A DNA stretch of 64,000 nt from JAWCQZ01 sp038869515 [NCBI: Halobacteria archaeon] (GCA_038869515.1 JAWCQZ010000003.1:155306-219305); one strand, 5' to 3'. Positions 37,040-45,960 are shown, counted from the first letter of the stretch. Program-made: numbers and translations. Notes: generated by a model not told the origin, from the letters alone.

Positions 37040-40000
37040 CTACCGCCGGAAGCGGACCCGCAGGCGCCACAGGAAGGGGGCCATGCGCTGGGAGCGGAGG
37101 ATGGTGACGAGGAGCAGGAGGACGGCCGCGACCACCGCCAGGGGAATCCACGGAGCGCCGCCCCCCGACGGCGCGGAGCCGGTGGCGGCGATGGCGAAGA
37201 TGGAGAAGCCGTCGGAGCGCGCGGTGAACTCCACGTCGGTCGAGGTGCTCCGCCCGGCCTCGGTCGCCAGGGTCTGCCACTCCTTGGCGCCCTCGGGGAG
37301 CCGGAGGAGGCGGATGGCGCTCTCGGAGGCCTTGGTCTGGGCCAGCCAGGTGCGCTCGACGGTGAAGATGAATGTGACCTTGGCGTCCCCCCTGGCCAGC
37401 CCCCTGGCTTCGGCGTTGAAGTAGCGGTAGGCGTCGCCCCCGGGGAAGGGGACCCCCGCAGGGCGCCGGTCGAGCGGGGCGTATTTCACCTCCACATTCT
37501 GGAGGTCCTTGAGACCCTCCAACTCGAGTCGCAGGTTGCTGAACTTCACCTCGGTGGTGGCCCCCTTGCCGAGGAAGGAGATGGCCTTGACCTCCTGGGC
37601 GGGGGCGGCGGAGGGGGCGGCGGCGGATGAGGGCGGGGCGGCTGCGGCGGGGGGAGGCGCGACCAGGGAGACAGGGGTGGCCGTCGGAGTTGCGGTCGGG
37701 GCGGGGGTCGGGGCGGGGGTCGGGGTCGGGGCCGGGGTGTCTCCGCCTCCGCCGGCGGGTGCCGGGGCCGAGGTGGAAGGGGGATTCGAGGCAGGGGGCG
37801 GACAGGCGGCGAAGTTCACGATGATTTGGGTGTTGGCGGTCATGGTCGAGCCGTTGAGGTCGCGGCACAGGACGAAGATGTTCTTGGTTGTCCCGCAGGA
37901 GCCCCCCCCGACATTTGCGGTGAAGTTGATGTTGTTCGATGTGGTCATCGCGGTCCCCTCCGTGTCGTAGTTGGCGATGGCGGAGCCGTCCTTGAATTTG
38001 CAGGCGGCGGACTCGTTGGTTCCTGCACTGACCGTGGTGGAAGTTTCGGTGGGGGTTCCAGGACTGCTGGAGGTGATGCCGGGGGGGCGGAAATCAATGC
38101 TGAATGTCCGGTTCACCTCGGGGCCGAAGTTCCCCGCTCCGTCAATCGCCCGGAGGAAGACGTTGCAGGTGTTGTTTCCGAGATTCCGGCACCGGTCGCC
38201 GTCCCCGACGGTGACGGTCGGCGTGGCCGCGTTGCAGGTCCGGGCCGTCCAGCCGAGGGTCTCGACCCAGGCGGTCCCGTTGTGGGACTCGACGCGGTAT
38301 TGGCAGGTCATCCCGGAGGCGCTGAGGTTGTCGGTGTCGGTGGTCCCGACGGTGAAGGCGGCGGTCTGGAAGGAGCCCGAGGCGGGAGTGGTGTTGGAGG
38401 TGTTCGGGGCGTCGAGGTCCACGCGGAAGGCCCAGGTGGTGTTGTTGCGATTCCCCGCGCGGTCGGTGAGGTTCACCGTCACATTAACCGTGGTGTTGTT
38501 GGCGTAGGTGTCGGCGAACGGAGTGAAGGAGATGTTGAATCCGTTGGCGATGGGCGTGCAGTTGAGCGGCGCCGCGCACCCGTCGCCGACCCCCGGAGTA
38601 GAGTTGTTCAGGGTGAAGTTGATGGAGGGCTTCGAGACGTTGGACAGGGCGTCGGTGGCGTTGATGAAGATGGCGGGCCGGGTCCGGTTGGTGAACGACT
38701 GGGGAAAGCGTCCCGCGAAATCGAACACCGGCGGGTTGGGGTCCACCGTGAACGACCATGTGAAGTTGGGGGCCATGCCGTTGCCCGACGAGTCGGTCAC
38801 GTTGATTTCGACGTTGACATTGGCTCCCGCGGCAAAATCCCAGGGAGGCGTGAAATTCAGCGTGGTCAAGGAAGCCGAGCAGGAGTTCTGGACGCATCCG
38901 CCCGAACTCCACGAGCCGGCTCCCGAGGCGCAGACGAGCGAGCCGTTCACTTTCATGGAGGCGGACTCGATGGGGCAGGTCCCCCCCAGGTTCCCGGCGT
39001 CGTCCTTCACGATGACCTTGATGGAGGGCCGCGTCAGGTTCGTGAAATTGGTGTGGTTGGGTGTCTCGTTCACCGCGTAGGGCACGTCGTTGTTCACCCG
39101 GAAGGTCCAGTTGATGCTGAAGTTGGTCGAGTTGAAGTTCCCGGCGAGGTCGCTCGCGTTCACGGTGACGTTCACCACGCTTCCGTTGCCGAGGGTCTGG
39201 TTGAACTCGTAGACAAGGCTGAGGTTGCAGGGGCCTCCGCCGCCGCACGAGGTGCCTTCGGTGCAGGAGACGTTGGCAGTGTCGGAGTCGCAGGTGGCCT
39301 GGAAGACCGTCGTGTTGTTCTCCACCCGGATGAAGACCGTGGAGCGGTTCACGCCGGAGGGGATGTCCGTCAGGTTCACCGAGATGCGCGGAGTGGGGTC
39401 GCCGGTCGTGGAGTTGTTGGCGGGCTTCAGGTCGTTGAAGACCGGGGCGCCGGTGTCCACGGTGAAGTTCCAGGAGAACGTCGTGGTCCGGTTGGAGTAG
39501 TCGGTGGCGTTGGCGGTGGCGAAGACGCGAGTGTTGTTTTTTATTTGGTGGTCCGCTGCCTGGAGGAGAGACAGGTTGAAACCTGCCGTGACCGCGGCCA
39601 CGCCGGCATTGCCGAGCCGGTCGCAGTTGGTCCCGCTGCTTCCGCCTTCGAATTTCGTGCAGGCCACGTCGGGAACGGCTGCAGTCAGGCTCCCGTTCTG
39701 GTACACGACGGTGATGTTCATGCTGGCCCGGTTGACCCCGGTCCCGTTGTCGGTGAAGAGGACGGCGATGGTGGGCCGGGTGCTGCCGGTGAAGTTGGAC
39801 CGGTTGGGGGTCTCGTTCGTCGCGTTCGGCGCCAAGTTGTCCACGGCCACCGAGTCGTTCAGCCAGTGGGAACCGTTCAGAAAGTCGGAGCAGTTCTTCG
39901 CCTTGTCGCAGACGCGGACCGAGATGTTGTAGAGGCCGTCGGCGGCGCTGGAGTTCAGGGTCACCGACGCGATTTCTGTCCGGGCGGAGTTGCCGGTGGA

Positions 40001-42412
40001 CGCGGGAGAAGAGTTGACGGTGACGTTCAGGCTCGTCGTCCAGTTGGTCACGTTGAGGGTGTAGTTGACCGGGTTCGTCTCGTTGTAAAGGAAGGCGAAG
40101 GTCACCGTGCCGCCGGCGGTGGTGTTGGCGCGGGTGCTGCCGTTCACCATGCCGGTCGGGAAGGTGAGGTTCACCAATGGCCCCGTGTGGTCCACGACGA
40201 CCGAGAGGTTGGAGAAGACCGTGACGTTGTTCGAAGAGTTGTCGAAGAGCGTGACCGAGATGTTCACGTCGCCCTCCGCCGCGCCGCCCGTGCTGTTGTT
40301 CATGGGGGTGAAAAAGACGCGGAGGGTCTGGTCCTGGCCGCCGGCGAGCCGGGCCGGGACGCAGGTGTTGTTGTCCTGGGCGCCGAAGCAGGCCGTGGTG
40401 TTGGCGAGGACCGTGGTGTTGTTCAGGGTCAGATTGATCGTGGCGTTGGCGGGGCTGAACTCGGTGTAGTTGACGCTGACCTCCAGGTTCGGGTTGGTCC
40501 ACCGTGAGATGTAGGTCTTGTTGGTGGAGTTCGGGTAGTTGAACGTGACCGAGGGCGCGACGGTGTCGTTTCCCAGGAGGAGGACGAGGAGGGTGTTGGC
40601 CGTGACGTTCAGGACCGTGCTGTTGTTCGTGTAACCGGTTTTGTTGGCGGTGATGTCGTGGGGGATGTAGGTGTCGTTGGCCCCCGACCGGTTCACGAAC
40701 TCGGCGACCTCCTGGATGGGAATGTAGCCGGTGGCGTTGGTGGCGTTGGCGGCGAATGTCACTGCGCCGGTGCGGTTCGTGGCGTTGATCAGCGCGCCCT
40801 GCACCGGGTTGCTCTCGTTGGTCAGGACACGGACGGAGAGGAACCAGCGGCGGGTCAGGGAGGAGGTGTCGGAGACGTTCGCCTTGGCCGCGGCATAGGA
40901 GGTGTTCACGGCGAATGCGGAGGAGCCTCCGGTGAGATTGAAATCGAGGACCAGGGACGCGGCGATGGTGGAATTGGCCAGCCGGACGTGGCTGGCCGAG
41001 TGGAGGCGGACCGCGGTGTCGCCGGTGTCGAGGAGAGAGGAGGCCTCGTGGGTGATGTTGGTCGCGTTGCTGGCGTTGTAGGCAAGCGTGTGGTTTCTCA
41101 AGGTGTTCCCGCGGAAGGAGTGGGCATTCGAGTTCTCGATGAAAATCCCCGTGGTGCTGTTGTTGAAGGTGTTGTTGACGAAGGCCCCGCTGTTGCTCGC
41201 GGAGATGTTCAGGTTCGCCCCGCTGTGATTCCACGCCAGGCTGTCGGAGACGTTGTTCCCCGCGGCCCCGGCCTCAAGCCGGATGCCGCTCACAGAGTTG
41301 TTGAAAAAGCGATTCGTGGCATTCACGAGATTGGATGAGGTGGCGCTGAGGAGCAGGCCGTGGAGCCCGCTGAACGACACGGTATTGCCCTGGAGGGTGT
41401 TGTTGAGGCCGGAGACCAGCGCGATTCCCGACGTCCCGCTGAAACTCACGATGTTGTCGCGGACGGAGCTGTGGTTCGACGGCGCCAGCAGGAATCCGGA
41501 GCCGTTGTTGAAACTCGCGTTGCTGTTCCGGAGGGTGTTGTTGTCGCTCCGGTTCAGGAGGAGGAATCCGCTCTGGCTGTTGTTGCGGGCCGTGACGTTC
41601 TGGACCGTCACATTGCCGGAGCCGTCCAGCACCACGCCGTTCTGGCTGAAGTTGGCGCTGCTGTCCCGGAGGAGGCTGTCATTGGAGGAGTTCAGCGCGA
41701 TCCCGAACCCGACGATGTTGTTCACGGTGTTGTTGAGGAGGGTCGCGTTCCGGGAGGAGACCACATGGAGTCCTGCCGTGCCGTTGTTCACAGAGTTCCA
41801 CTGGAGCGTGCTGTTGGGCGCGGTGTCCAGGCGGGCGCCAGCCGCGTTGGACTCGAAGAGATTGCCCGTGAGGTTCACTTGGAACCCCGTGGCGTTGACC
41901 CCGGCCCGCCCTGTGGCGGTGGCGTTTTGGAGGCGGAGGAAAGCGATGGTGACGTTGGGGGCGCCGATGGTGACCGCGTCGGTGGAGTTCGGCGTCGCGT
42001 TCACGGTCGCGTCGAGGGCGGTCGTGTTGTTGCCGCGGAGGGTCATGTTGGTCTTGTTCACCAGGAGAGGTTCGTCGTAGAGCCCGCCGCAGACCCGGAC
42101 CTCGTCACCGAAGATGACGTTGCTGCTGTTGAAGCCGGCGGTCGTGATGAAGTTCACCAGGAACACCTGCGAGATGTTGGTGAAGTTGCCCCGATAGACG
42201 TGCCCCTCCGCCGCGAAGTTCGCCCCGAGGCAGGGGCCCGCGCCGGTCTGGTTGACGATGGCCACGCCGTGCCCCCCCTGGGCGGCCCCGGTCAACGCGA
42301 GGAGGGCGAGGCCCAGGAACACCGCGCGCATGAACGGAGAGGGGAGTGGCACGTTTCTCATAAAGACACTTGCGAAAAGGTTCAACGGACCGTTCCGGAC
42401 GGTTTCATCCAC
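37040..42412 (-). CDS. Giant Asn-rich surface protein: beta-helix, Ig-like repeats, C-terminal PGF-pre-PGF-like domain and TM anchor
   Basis: A 1790-aa exported protein. The signal region ends near MRAVFLGLALLALTGAAQGG (about 28-47). A right-handed parallel beta-helix of NosD type follows (about 80-480; repeated NNTVNNIVGFGIALNSSNDS-like rungs). After a carboxypeptidase-like domain (about 520-625) comes a run of Ig-like domains (about 630-1480) with recurring NETPNxxNFTxxTRP modules. A Pro/Thr/Ala linker (about 1535-1603), a PGF-pre-PGF-like domain (about 1604-1743), a TM helix (about 1755-1772) and a basic tail complete it. NxS/T sequons are extremely dense, so it should be heavily N-glycosylated by AglB. 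The start is 42412, or 42361 (MRNVPLPSP); a TATA box lies at 42427-42437. Confidence 0.9.
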   Translation of the reverse strand: MDETVRNGPLNLFASVFMRNVPLPSPFMRAVFLGLALLALTGAAQGGHGVAIVNQTGAGPCLGANFAAEGHVYRGNFTNISQVFLVNFITTAGFNSSNVIFGDEVRVCGGLYDEPLLVNKTNMTLRGNNTTALDATVNATPNSTDAVTIGAPNVTIAFLRLQNATATGRAGVNATGFQVNLTGNLFESNAAGARLDTAPNSTLQWNSVNNGTAGLHVVSSRNATLLNNTVNNIVGFGIALNSSNDSLLRDSSANFSQNGVVLDGSGNVTVQNVTARNNSQSGFLLLNRSDNNTLRNSNASFNNGSGFLLAPSNHSSVRDNIVSFSGTSGIALVSGLNNTLQGNTVSFSGLHGLLLSATSSNLVNATNRFFNNSVSGIRLEAGAAGNNVSDSLAWNHSGANLNISASNSGAFVNNTFNNSTTGIFIENSNAHSFRGNTLRNHTLAYNASNATNITHEASSLLDTGDTAVRLHSASHVRLANSTIAASLVLDFNLTGGSSAFAVNTSYAAAKANVSDTSSLTRRWFLSVRVLTNESNPVQGALINATNRTGAVTFAANATNATGYIPIQEVAEFVNRSGANDTYIPHDITANKTGYTNNSTVLNVTANTLLVLLLGNDTVAPSVTFNYPNSTNKTYISRWTNPNLEVSVNYTEFSPANATINLTLNNTTVLANTTACFGAQDNNTCVPARLAGGQDQTLRVFFTPMNNSTGGAAEGDVNISVTLFDNSSNNVTVFSNLSVVVDHTGPLVNLTFPTGMVNGSTRANTTAGGTVTFAFLYNETNPVNYTLNVTNWTTSLNVTVNSSPASTGNSARTEIASVTLNSSAADGLYNISVRVCDKAKNCSDFLNGSHWLNDSVAVDNLAPNATNETPNRSNFTGSTRPTIAVLFTDNGTGVNRASMNITVVYQNGSLTAAVPDVACTKFEGGSSGTNCDRLGNAGVAAVTAGFNLSLLQAADHQIKNNTRVFATANATDYSNRTTTFSWNFTVDTGAPVFNDLKPANNSTTGDPTPRISVNLTDIPSGVNRSTVFIRVENNTTVFQATCDSDTANVSCTEGTSCGGGGPCNLSLVYEFNQTLGNGSVVNVTVNASDLAGNFNSTNFSINWTFRVNNDVPYAVNETPNHTNFTNLTRPSIKVIVKDDAGNLGGTCPIESASMKVNGSLVCASGAGSWSSGGCVQNSCSASLTTLNFTPPWDFAAGANVNVEINVTDSSGNGMAPNFTWSFTVDPNPPVFDFAGRFPQSFTNRTRPAIFINATDALSNVSKPSINFTLNNSTPGVGDGCAAPLNCTPIANGFNISFTPFADTYANNTTVNVTVNLTDRAGNRNNTTWAFRVDLDAPNTSNTTPASGSFQTAAFTVGTTDTDNLSASGMTCQYRVESHNGTAWVETLGWTARTCNAATPTVTVGDGDRCRNLGNNTCNVFLRAIDGAGNFGPEVNRTFSIDFRPPGITSSSPGTPTETSTTVSAGTNESAACKFKDGSAIANYDTEGTAMTTSNNINFTANVGGGSCGTTKNIFVLCRDLNGSTMTANTQIIVNFAACPPPASNPPSTSAPAPAGGGGDTPAPTPTPAPTPAPTATPTATPVSLVAPPPAAAAPPSSAAAPSAAPAQEVKAISFLGKGATTEVKFSNLRLELEGLKDLQNVEVKYAPLDRRPAGVPFPGGDAYRYFNAEARGLARGDAKVTFIFTVERTWLAQTKASESAIRLLRLPEGAKEWQTLATEAGRSTSTDVEFTARSDGFSIFAIAATGSAPSGGGAPWIPLAVVAAVLLLLVTILRSQRMAPFLWRLRVRFRR

Positions 42413-42540
42413 TCCATGGGGCCCCCGTGGTTAAAACCCATTTCGTGTTCCGGAATTCGGAAGAAACCGGCAGCGGGACCCGCTATTCCTCAAGCCGATG
42501 GGCGGGGAAACTATATAACGCGCCTTCCTCCCGGTGAATC

Positions 42541-42864
42541 ATGGGGCTCTGGTCGCTGATTCTGGCCGCCGTCCCGGGGGCCCCCCCGGGGCCGCAGCCC
42601 ATCACGCGGCGGCTTGCCACCGCGGCCCGGGCGGGCTTCGTCCGGACCTGGATCGAGAGTTTCCTCCAGGGCTCGGGGTGCTGCTGCGGCGCCGCCGTCT
42701 CCTTCGGCATGGTCCTGTTCCTCATCGGCGCCACCGCGCCCCTCTGGCAGCCCCAACTCCAGCAGGCCCTGCCGCGCGCCATCCCGGGATTCGAGCTGCC
42801 CCTCGCGGCCGCCGCGCTGGCTGTCGGGGCGCTCCTCGCCCGGCACCGGAACCGACGGCCGTAG
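42541..42864 (+). CDS. Small membrane protein (107 aa)
   Basis: Unrecognised. A hydrophobic N-terminus (MGLWSLILAAVPGAP), a Cys triplet in FLQGSGCCCGAAVSFGMVLF that begins the first TM helix, and a second hydrophobic segment (PLAAAALAVGALLA) before a basic end. A clean TATA box (ACTATATAAC, about 42509-42518) lies some 27 nt upstream. It is divergent from the giant surface protein, so a related envelope role is possible but unproven. Confidence 0.75.
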   Translation: MGLWSLILAAVPGAPPGPQPITRRLATAARAGFVRTWIESFLQGSGCCCGAAVSFGMVLFLIGATAPLWQPQLQQALPRAIPGFELPLAAAALAVGALLARHRNRRP

Positions 42865-42870
42865 AGGGGT

Positions 42871-43692
42871 TCAGCGGTGCGCGCCGCCGTGGTCGGAGGC
42901 CGAGGCGACCGTCCGCCGCACCATCCGCCGGAGGGCGGGGAGGTCTCCCCCGCGGGAGATGCGGAAGCGGGCCCCCCGGAAGCCGCCCCGGGGAGAGGGG
43001 GCGAGGGGACGGTAGCCGGAGAGGGGCTCCCGCTTGCGGAACACGGCCCCGAAAGCGGGCCGGAAGGTGACCTCCACGAAACCCGCCGAAGGGCGGAGTT
43101 CCAGGAAGGGGCGCGAGCGGTGCCAGAAGAGCAGGGCGCCGTCCCTCGCCTCCACCTTCTCCGACAGGCCGGTCCCGATGAGGTCGAGGGCGACCGCCGC
43201 CGCGAGCCGCCGGGCCGCGGAGTTGCGGACCTTCCCGAGCCGCCCCGCCACCCCTGCCATCTGGCGCAACTCCGGCTGAAACCTCTCGGCGAGTCGGGCG
43301 GTGAGGGCGGAGGAGGAGGCGAGGAGGTGGGGCTCCACGGCCCGCACGCGGACGATGCGGGCCCGGAGCCCGCGCTTCGCGAGCTCCGCCTCCAGCCACT
43401 TCTCGTCGAAGTGCTGGTCGGGCCCGAGGGCGATGACGTCGGGCCGGATATCGGGGAGGAACTCGAAGATGTCCCTGGAGGAGCCGAGGAGGGCCCGGTC
43501 CACGGCCTTCAGGGCCGCCACCATCCGGAGCCGCTGCTTCTCGGGCATCAGCGGGGGGGGCTTGTGCTTCACGTGGACGTCCCGGGCCACGATGACCCAC
43601 AACTCGTCGCCGAGTTTGCGCGCCTCCTCGAGGTAGGTCAGATGGCCAGGGTGCAGGATGTCAAATGTTCCTGTCGCAAGAACGCGGGTCAT
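42871..43692 (-). CDS. ribL: FAD synthase RibL with extra C-terminal domain
   Basis: Archaeal FMN adenylyltransferase, 273 aa where RibL is usually about 150. The N-terminal cytidylyltransferase-like domain is clear: VLATGTFDILHPGHLTYLEE (HxGH motif), VIVARDVHVKHKPPPLMPEK, RLRMVAALKAVDRALLGSSR and PDVIALGPDQHFDEKW. From about residue 150 a second domain follows (MAGVAGRLGKVRNSAARRLA, FLELRPSAGFVEVTFRPAFG, FRISRGGDLPALRRMVRRTV) that I do not recognise. The ATG at 43692 starts the conserved strand and overlaps the JAB gene by 4 nt; 43743 is rejected as a start. Confidence 0.88.
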   Translation of the reverse strand: MTRVLATGTFDILHPGHLTYLEEARKLGDELWVIVARDVHVKHKPPPLMPEKQRLRMVAALKAVDRALLGSSRDIFEFLPDIRPDVIALGPDQHFDEKWLEAELAKRGLRARIVRVRAVEPHLLASSSALTARLAERFQPELRQMAGVAGRLGKVRNSAARRLAAAVALDLIGTGLSEKVEARDGALLFWHRSRPFLELRPSAGFVEVTFRPAFGAVFRKREPLSGYRPLAPSPRGGFRGARFRISRGGDLPALRRMVRRTVASASDHGGAHR

Positions 43693-44141
43693 CTCTTCCT
43701 CCTGCCGGTCTTCGCCTTGAGGCTCTTCAACTCCTCCTCCCACAGCGGCTCCAGGGGGCCGGGGGTCTCGTCGAGGACCGCCAGGCCCACCGGCGATCCG
43801 CCCGCGTCGTAGCAGCCCCAGGTGTCCTCCCGGTAGGGCCAGCCGGCGATGATGTGGCGGTCGCCCTGCTGGGAGAAGAGGTGGAGGTCCTCGTCGGAGG
43901 GCTCGAACTCCTCCGTGGGGTGGCTGTGGACCGAGCCCGCCACGCGGACCCCGAGGGGCATCATGTGGGTCGGGATGTGGGCGCTCGCCTCGTCCTCGGT
44001 GGTCCCGGGGAGGACGTGGACGTTGACGATGAGGCCGGTCCGGTCCGCCTCCATGAGGCCGGCGAACTCCTTCGGGTGCTTCTTGCGCGCGCTCTCGAGG
44101 ATGAAAAGGAGAGTCTCGCGGGAGATGCCGCGGATTTTCAT
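43689..44141 (-). CDS. JAB1/MPN (JAMM) metalloprotease domain protein
   Basis: A 150-aa protein. The JAMM zinc motif is complete: an upstream Glu in HPKEFAGLMEA and H-x-H-x7-S-x2-D as SVHSHPTEEFEPSDED. In archaea such proteins cleave isopeptide bonds of ubiquitin-like SAMPs (HvJAMM1) or remove other small modifiers. The alternative is a sulfur-carrier processing role. Start MKIRGISRETLLFI at 44141 overlaps the pyrF stop by 4 nt (ATGA). It is the third gene of the dhs-pyrF-JAB-ribL operon. Confidence 0.88.
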   Translation of the reverse strand: MKIRGISRETLLFILESARKKHPKEFAGLMEADRTGLIVNVHVLPGTTEDEASAHIPTHMMPLGVRVAGSVHSHPTEEFEPSDEDLHLFSQQGDRHIIAGWPYREDTWGCYDAGGSPVGLAVLDETPGPLEPLWEEELKSLKAKTGRRKR

Positions 44142-44800
44142 CCCGCGCGCCCGGCCCTCCGGATGGCCTCCACCAGCCTCTCGGCCGCCGGCCGGGGGTT
44201 CCGGGCCCGCACCAGCGACCGGCCGACGATGAGCCAGTCGGCCCCCGCCCGGACCGCGCGGGCGGCGTCGCCTCCCTGCGCCCCGACGCCGGGGGCGAGG
44301 ACCGGGAGCCCGGAGACCGTCTTCAGCCTGCGGATGCGGGCGGGACGGGTGGCGGGGGCGATGAGCCCCGCGGCCCCGGCCGAGCGGGCCGCGCGGGCGA
44401 TGGACCCGGCCGCGGGAGCCAGGTAGGTCGCGCCCCCGGGGTGGGACATCTCCGCGACGACGAACACCTCGCCCCGGTGGCGGCGGGCCGCGGCGACGCA
44501 CCGCTCCACCGTGTCGCGGCCCGAGAAGCCCTGGACGATGGCCGCCGAGGCCCCGGCCCGGAGGGCGCGCTCCACCATCGCCTCGCCGGTCTCCGGGATG
44601 TCGGCGACCTTGAGGTCGGCGATGAGGGGGGCGCGGGTCCGGCGGCGCAGGTCGCGCAGGACCGAGACGCTCTCGCCCATGAGGAGCGGGAGGCCGATTT
44701 TGAAGCCGTCGGCGAGGCCGTCGAGAGCGCGCGCCAGGCTGAGGGCGTGCCGGCCCGTCGGCACGTCGAGGGCCACCACGAGCCCGGTGCGGCGCTTCAT
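44138..44800 (-). CDS. pyrF: Orotidine 5'-phosphate decarboxylase
   Basis: A 220-aa TIM-barrel enzyme giving UMP. The N-terminus GLVVALDVPTGRHALSLARA carries the first catalytic Asp. The charged tetrad motif is APLIADLKVADIPET (D-x-K-x2-D-I), and the phosphate-gripping C-terminal region is PVLAPGVGAQGGDAARAVRA, ADWLIVGRSLVRA. It overlaps dhs and JAB by 4 nt each. Its separation from pyrBI and pyrDK puts the UMP pathway at three sites in this window. Confidence 0.96.
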   Translation of the reverse strand: MKRRTGLVVALDVPTGRHALSLARALDGLADGFKIGLPLLMGESVSVLRDLRRRTRAPLIADLKVADIPETGEAMVERALRAGASAAIVQGFSGRDTVERCVAAARRHRGEVFVVAEMSHPGGATYLAPAAGSIARAARSAGAAGLIAPATRPARIRRLKTVSGLPVLAPGVGAQGGDAARAVRAGADWLIVGRSLVRARNPRPAAERLVEAIRRAGRAG

Positions 44801-45756
44801 CCTCTCCCCTTCTTCGCCGGGGGTTTAACCCGGTCCCGCAGGGCGGCAACGAGCAGGGGCAGCACCAGGGTCGCCTCCGCCGGGACCACGACGGTCCTGG
44901 CCCGGGAGCGGACCTTGCCCCAGGACACCGCTTCGACCGGCGGGGCCCCCGAGAGCCCCCCGGTCTCGGGCCGGTCGGTGGTGACCTGGACCGCCCAGTC
45001 GAACCCGCTGGGGGTCACCATCATCGCCTGGAGGGCGAAATTCTTCGGGACGCCGCCGCCGAGGACGACGATGCCCGCGCGCTTCGATTCGTAGCAGATG
45101 TCGATGAGGTCGCGCATGTCGGCGAAGGCGTCCACGACGAGGCGGCGCTGCTGGAGGAAGAGCCACACCTGGAGACCGATGGCCGAGTCGGCGAGGGCCG
45201 GGCAGAAGAGCGGGACCCCGCGCTCCCGGGCGGCGCGGAGGATGGAGTGGCGGTCCTTCACCGAGTCGGCGATGGCTTCGAGGAGCTGGCGAAGGCTGAG
45301 GGTCCGGCCCTCCAGCGGCTCCAGGACCGACTGCAGGTGCTTTTCGAGCCGGATGAAGTCGCGGTCGGGCATCGCGACGTCGTAGATGCGGTTGAGCCCG
45401 CGCCGCCGCAGGGCCCCGTCGTCCCAGGGGGGCTCGACCGAGTAGTGGCGGCCCCCGAGGGCCTCCACCAGGTCGTGGACCAGCGTCGCGCCGCTGGTGA
45501 CGAGAACGTCCACGTAGCCCTCCCGGACGAGGCCGGAGAGGAGCCTCCGCATGCCCGCAGGGACGAGGGCGCCGGAGAGGGTGAGGAACCGGGTCGCCCT
45601 GGAACGGACCATCTCCTCCCAAACGTCGGCCGCCTCGGCGACCCGGCCGGCGGTGAACCCCGCTCCCCGGAACCCCTCGACGAGGCCGGCCACGGTCGTC
45701 CCGGGGCCGAACTCCAGTTGGTCCACCGGGCGGGGGGCGGCGGGGCGTCGGGCCAT
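44797..45756 (-). CDS. dys: Deoxyhypusine synthase
   Basis: A 319-aa NAD-dependent enzyme that transfers aminobutyl from spermidine to a Lys of aIF5A. Conserved: LTLSGALVPAGMRRLLSGLV, VDVLVTSGATLVHDLVEALG, GVPLFCPALADSAIGLQVW and IVVLGGGVPKNFALQAMMV, whose Lys aligns with the catalytic Lys. FDWAVQVTTDRPETGGLSGA completes the NAD site. The start is the ATG at 45756, about 27 nt after TATA-like GGTTTTATCC; a longer reading would run through the tRNA gene. It connects functionally to polyamine synthesis begun by pdaD. Confidence 0.96.
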   Translation of the reverse strand: MARRPAAPRPVDQLEFGPGTTVAGLVEGFRGAGFTAGRVAEAADVWEEMVRSRATRFLTLSGALVPAGMRRLLSGLVREGYVDVLVTSGATLVHDLVEALGGRHYSVEPPWDDGALRRRGLNRIYDVAMPDRDFIRLEKHLQSVLEPLEGRTLSLRQLLEAIADSVKDRHSILRAARERGVPLFCPALADSAIGLQVWLFLQQRRLVVDAFADMRDLIDICYESKRAGIVVLGGGVPKNFALQAMMVTPSGFDWAVQVTTDRPETGGLSGAPPVEAVSWGKVRSRARTVVVPAEATLVLPLLVAALRDRVKPPAKKGRG

Positions 45757-45803
45757 CGGTCCCCCTTCCGAAACGAGACGGATAAAACCACGGAAATCCC
45801 CGG

Positions 45804-45876
45804 ACCGGGGGAGAGGGGGGTGGACCCGTGGACGGGGGGAGAGGGGGGCTTCGCCCCCTCTCCCCCCGGCGACCGT
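45804..45876 (-). repeat. G/C-rich dispersed element after tRNA-Ser(GGA), copy 2
   Basis: On the minus strand, immediately 3' of the tRNA, the order is GACGGTCGCCGG, a hairpin GGGGGGAGAGGGG/CCCCTCTCCCCCC (loop GCGAAG), then CGTCCACGGGTCCACCCCCC and a C/T-rich tract. The same order, with a different hairpin loop, occurs on the plus strand at 20531-20594. Confidence 0.7.
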
Positions 45877-45960
45877 CGCCGGAGGTGGGAATTGAACCCA
45901 CGCGTCCCTTTCGGGACACAGGTTTTCCAGACCTGCGCATTGCCGCTTTGCTACCCCGGC
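45877..45960 (-). tRNA. tRNA-Ser (anticodon GGA)
   Basis: A class II tRNA of 83 nt plus discriminator G73. The acceptor GCCGGGG pairs with CTCCGGC (one G-T pair). The anticodon arm CAGGT-CTGGAAA-ACCTG gives GGA. The long variable arm contains TCCCGAAAGGGA, and the T-loop is GTTCAATT. CCA is not encoded. Confidence 0.95.

Noticed and set aside
37826-40507. 893-codon plus-strand and 916-codon minus-strand frames over the giant protein gene
   Set aside because: Shadows of the 1790-aa gene; the AAC/ACC-rich code yields long open alternative frames. Only the annotated frame has a signal peptide, sequons and a TM anchor.
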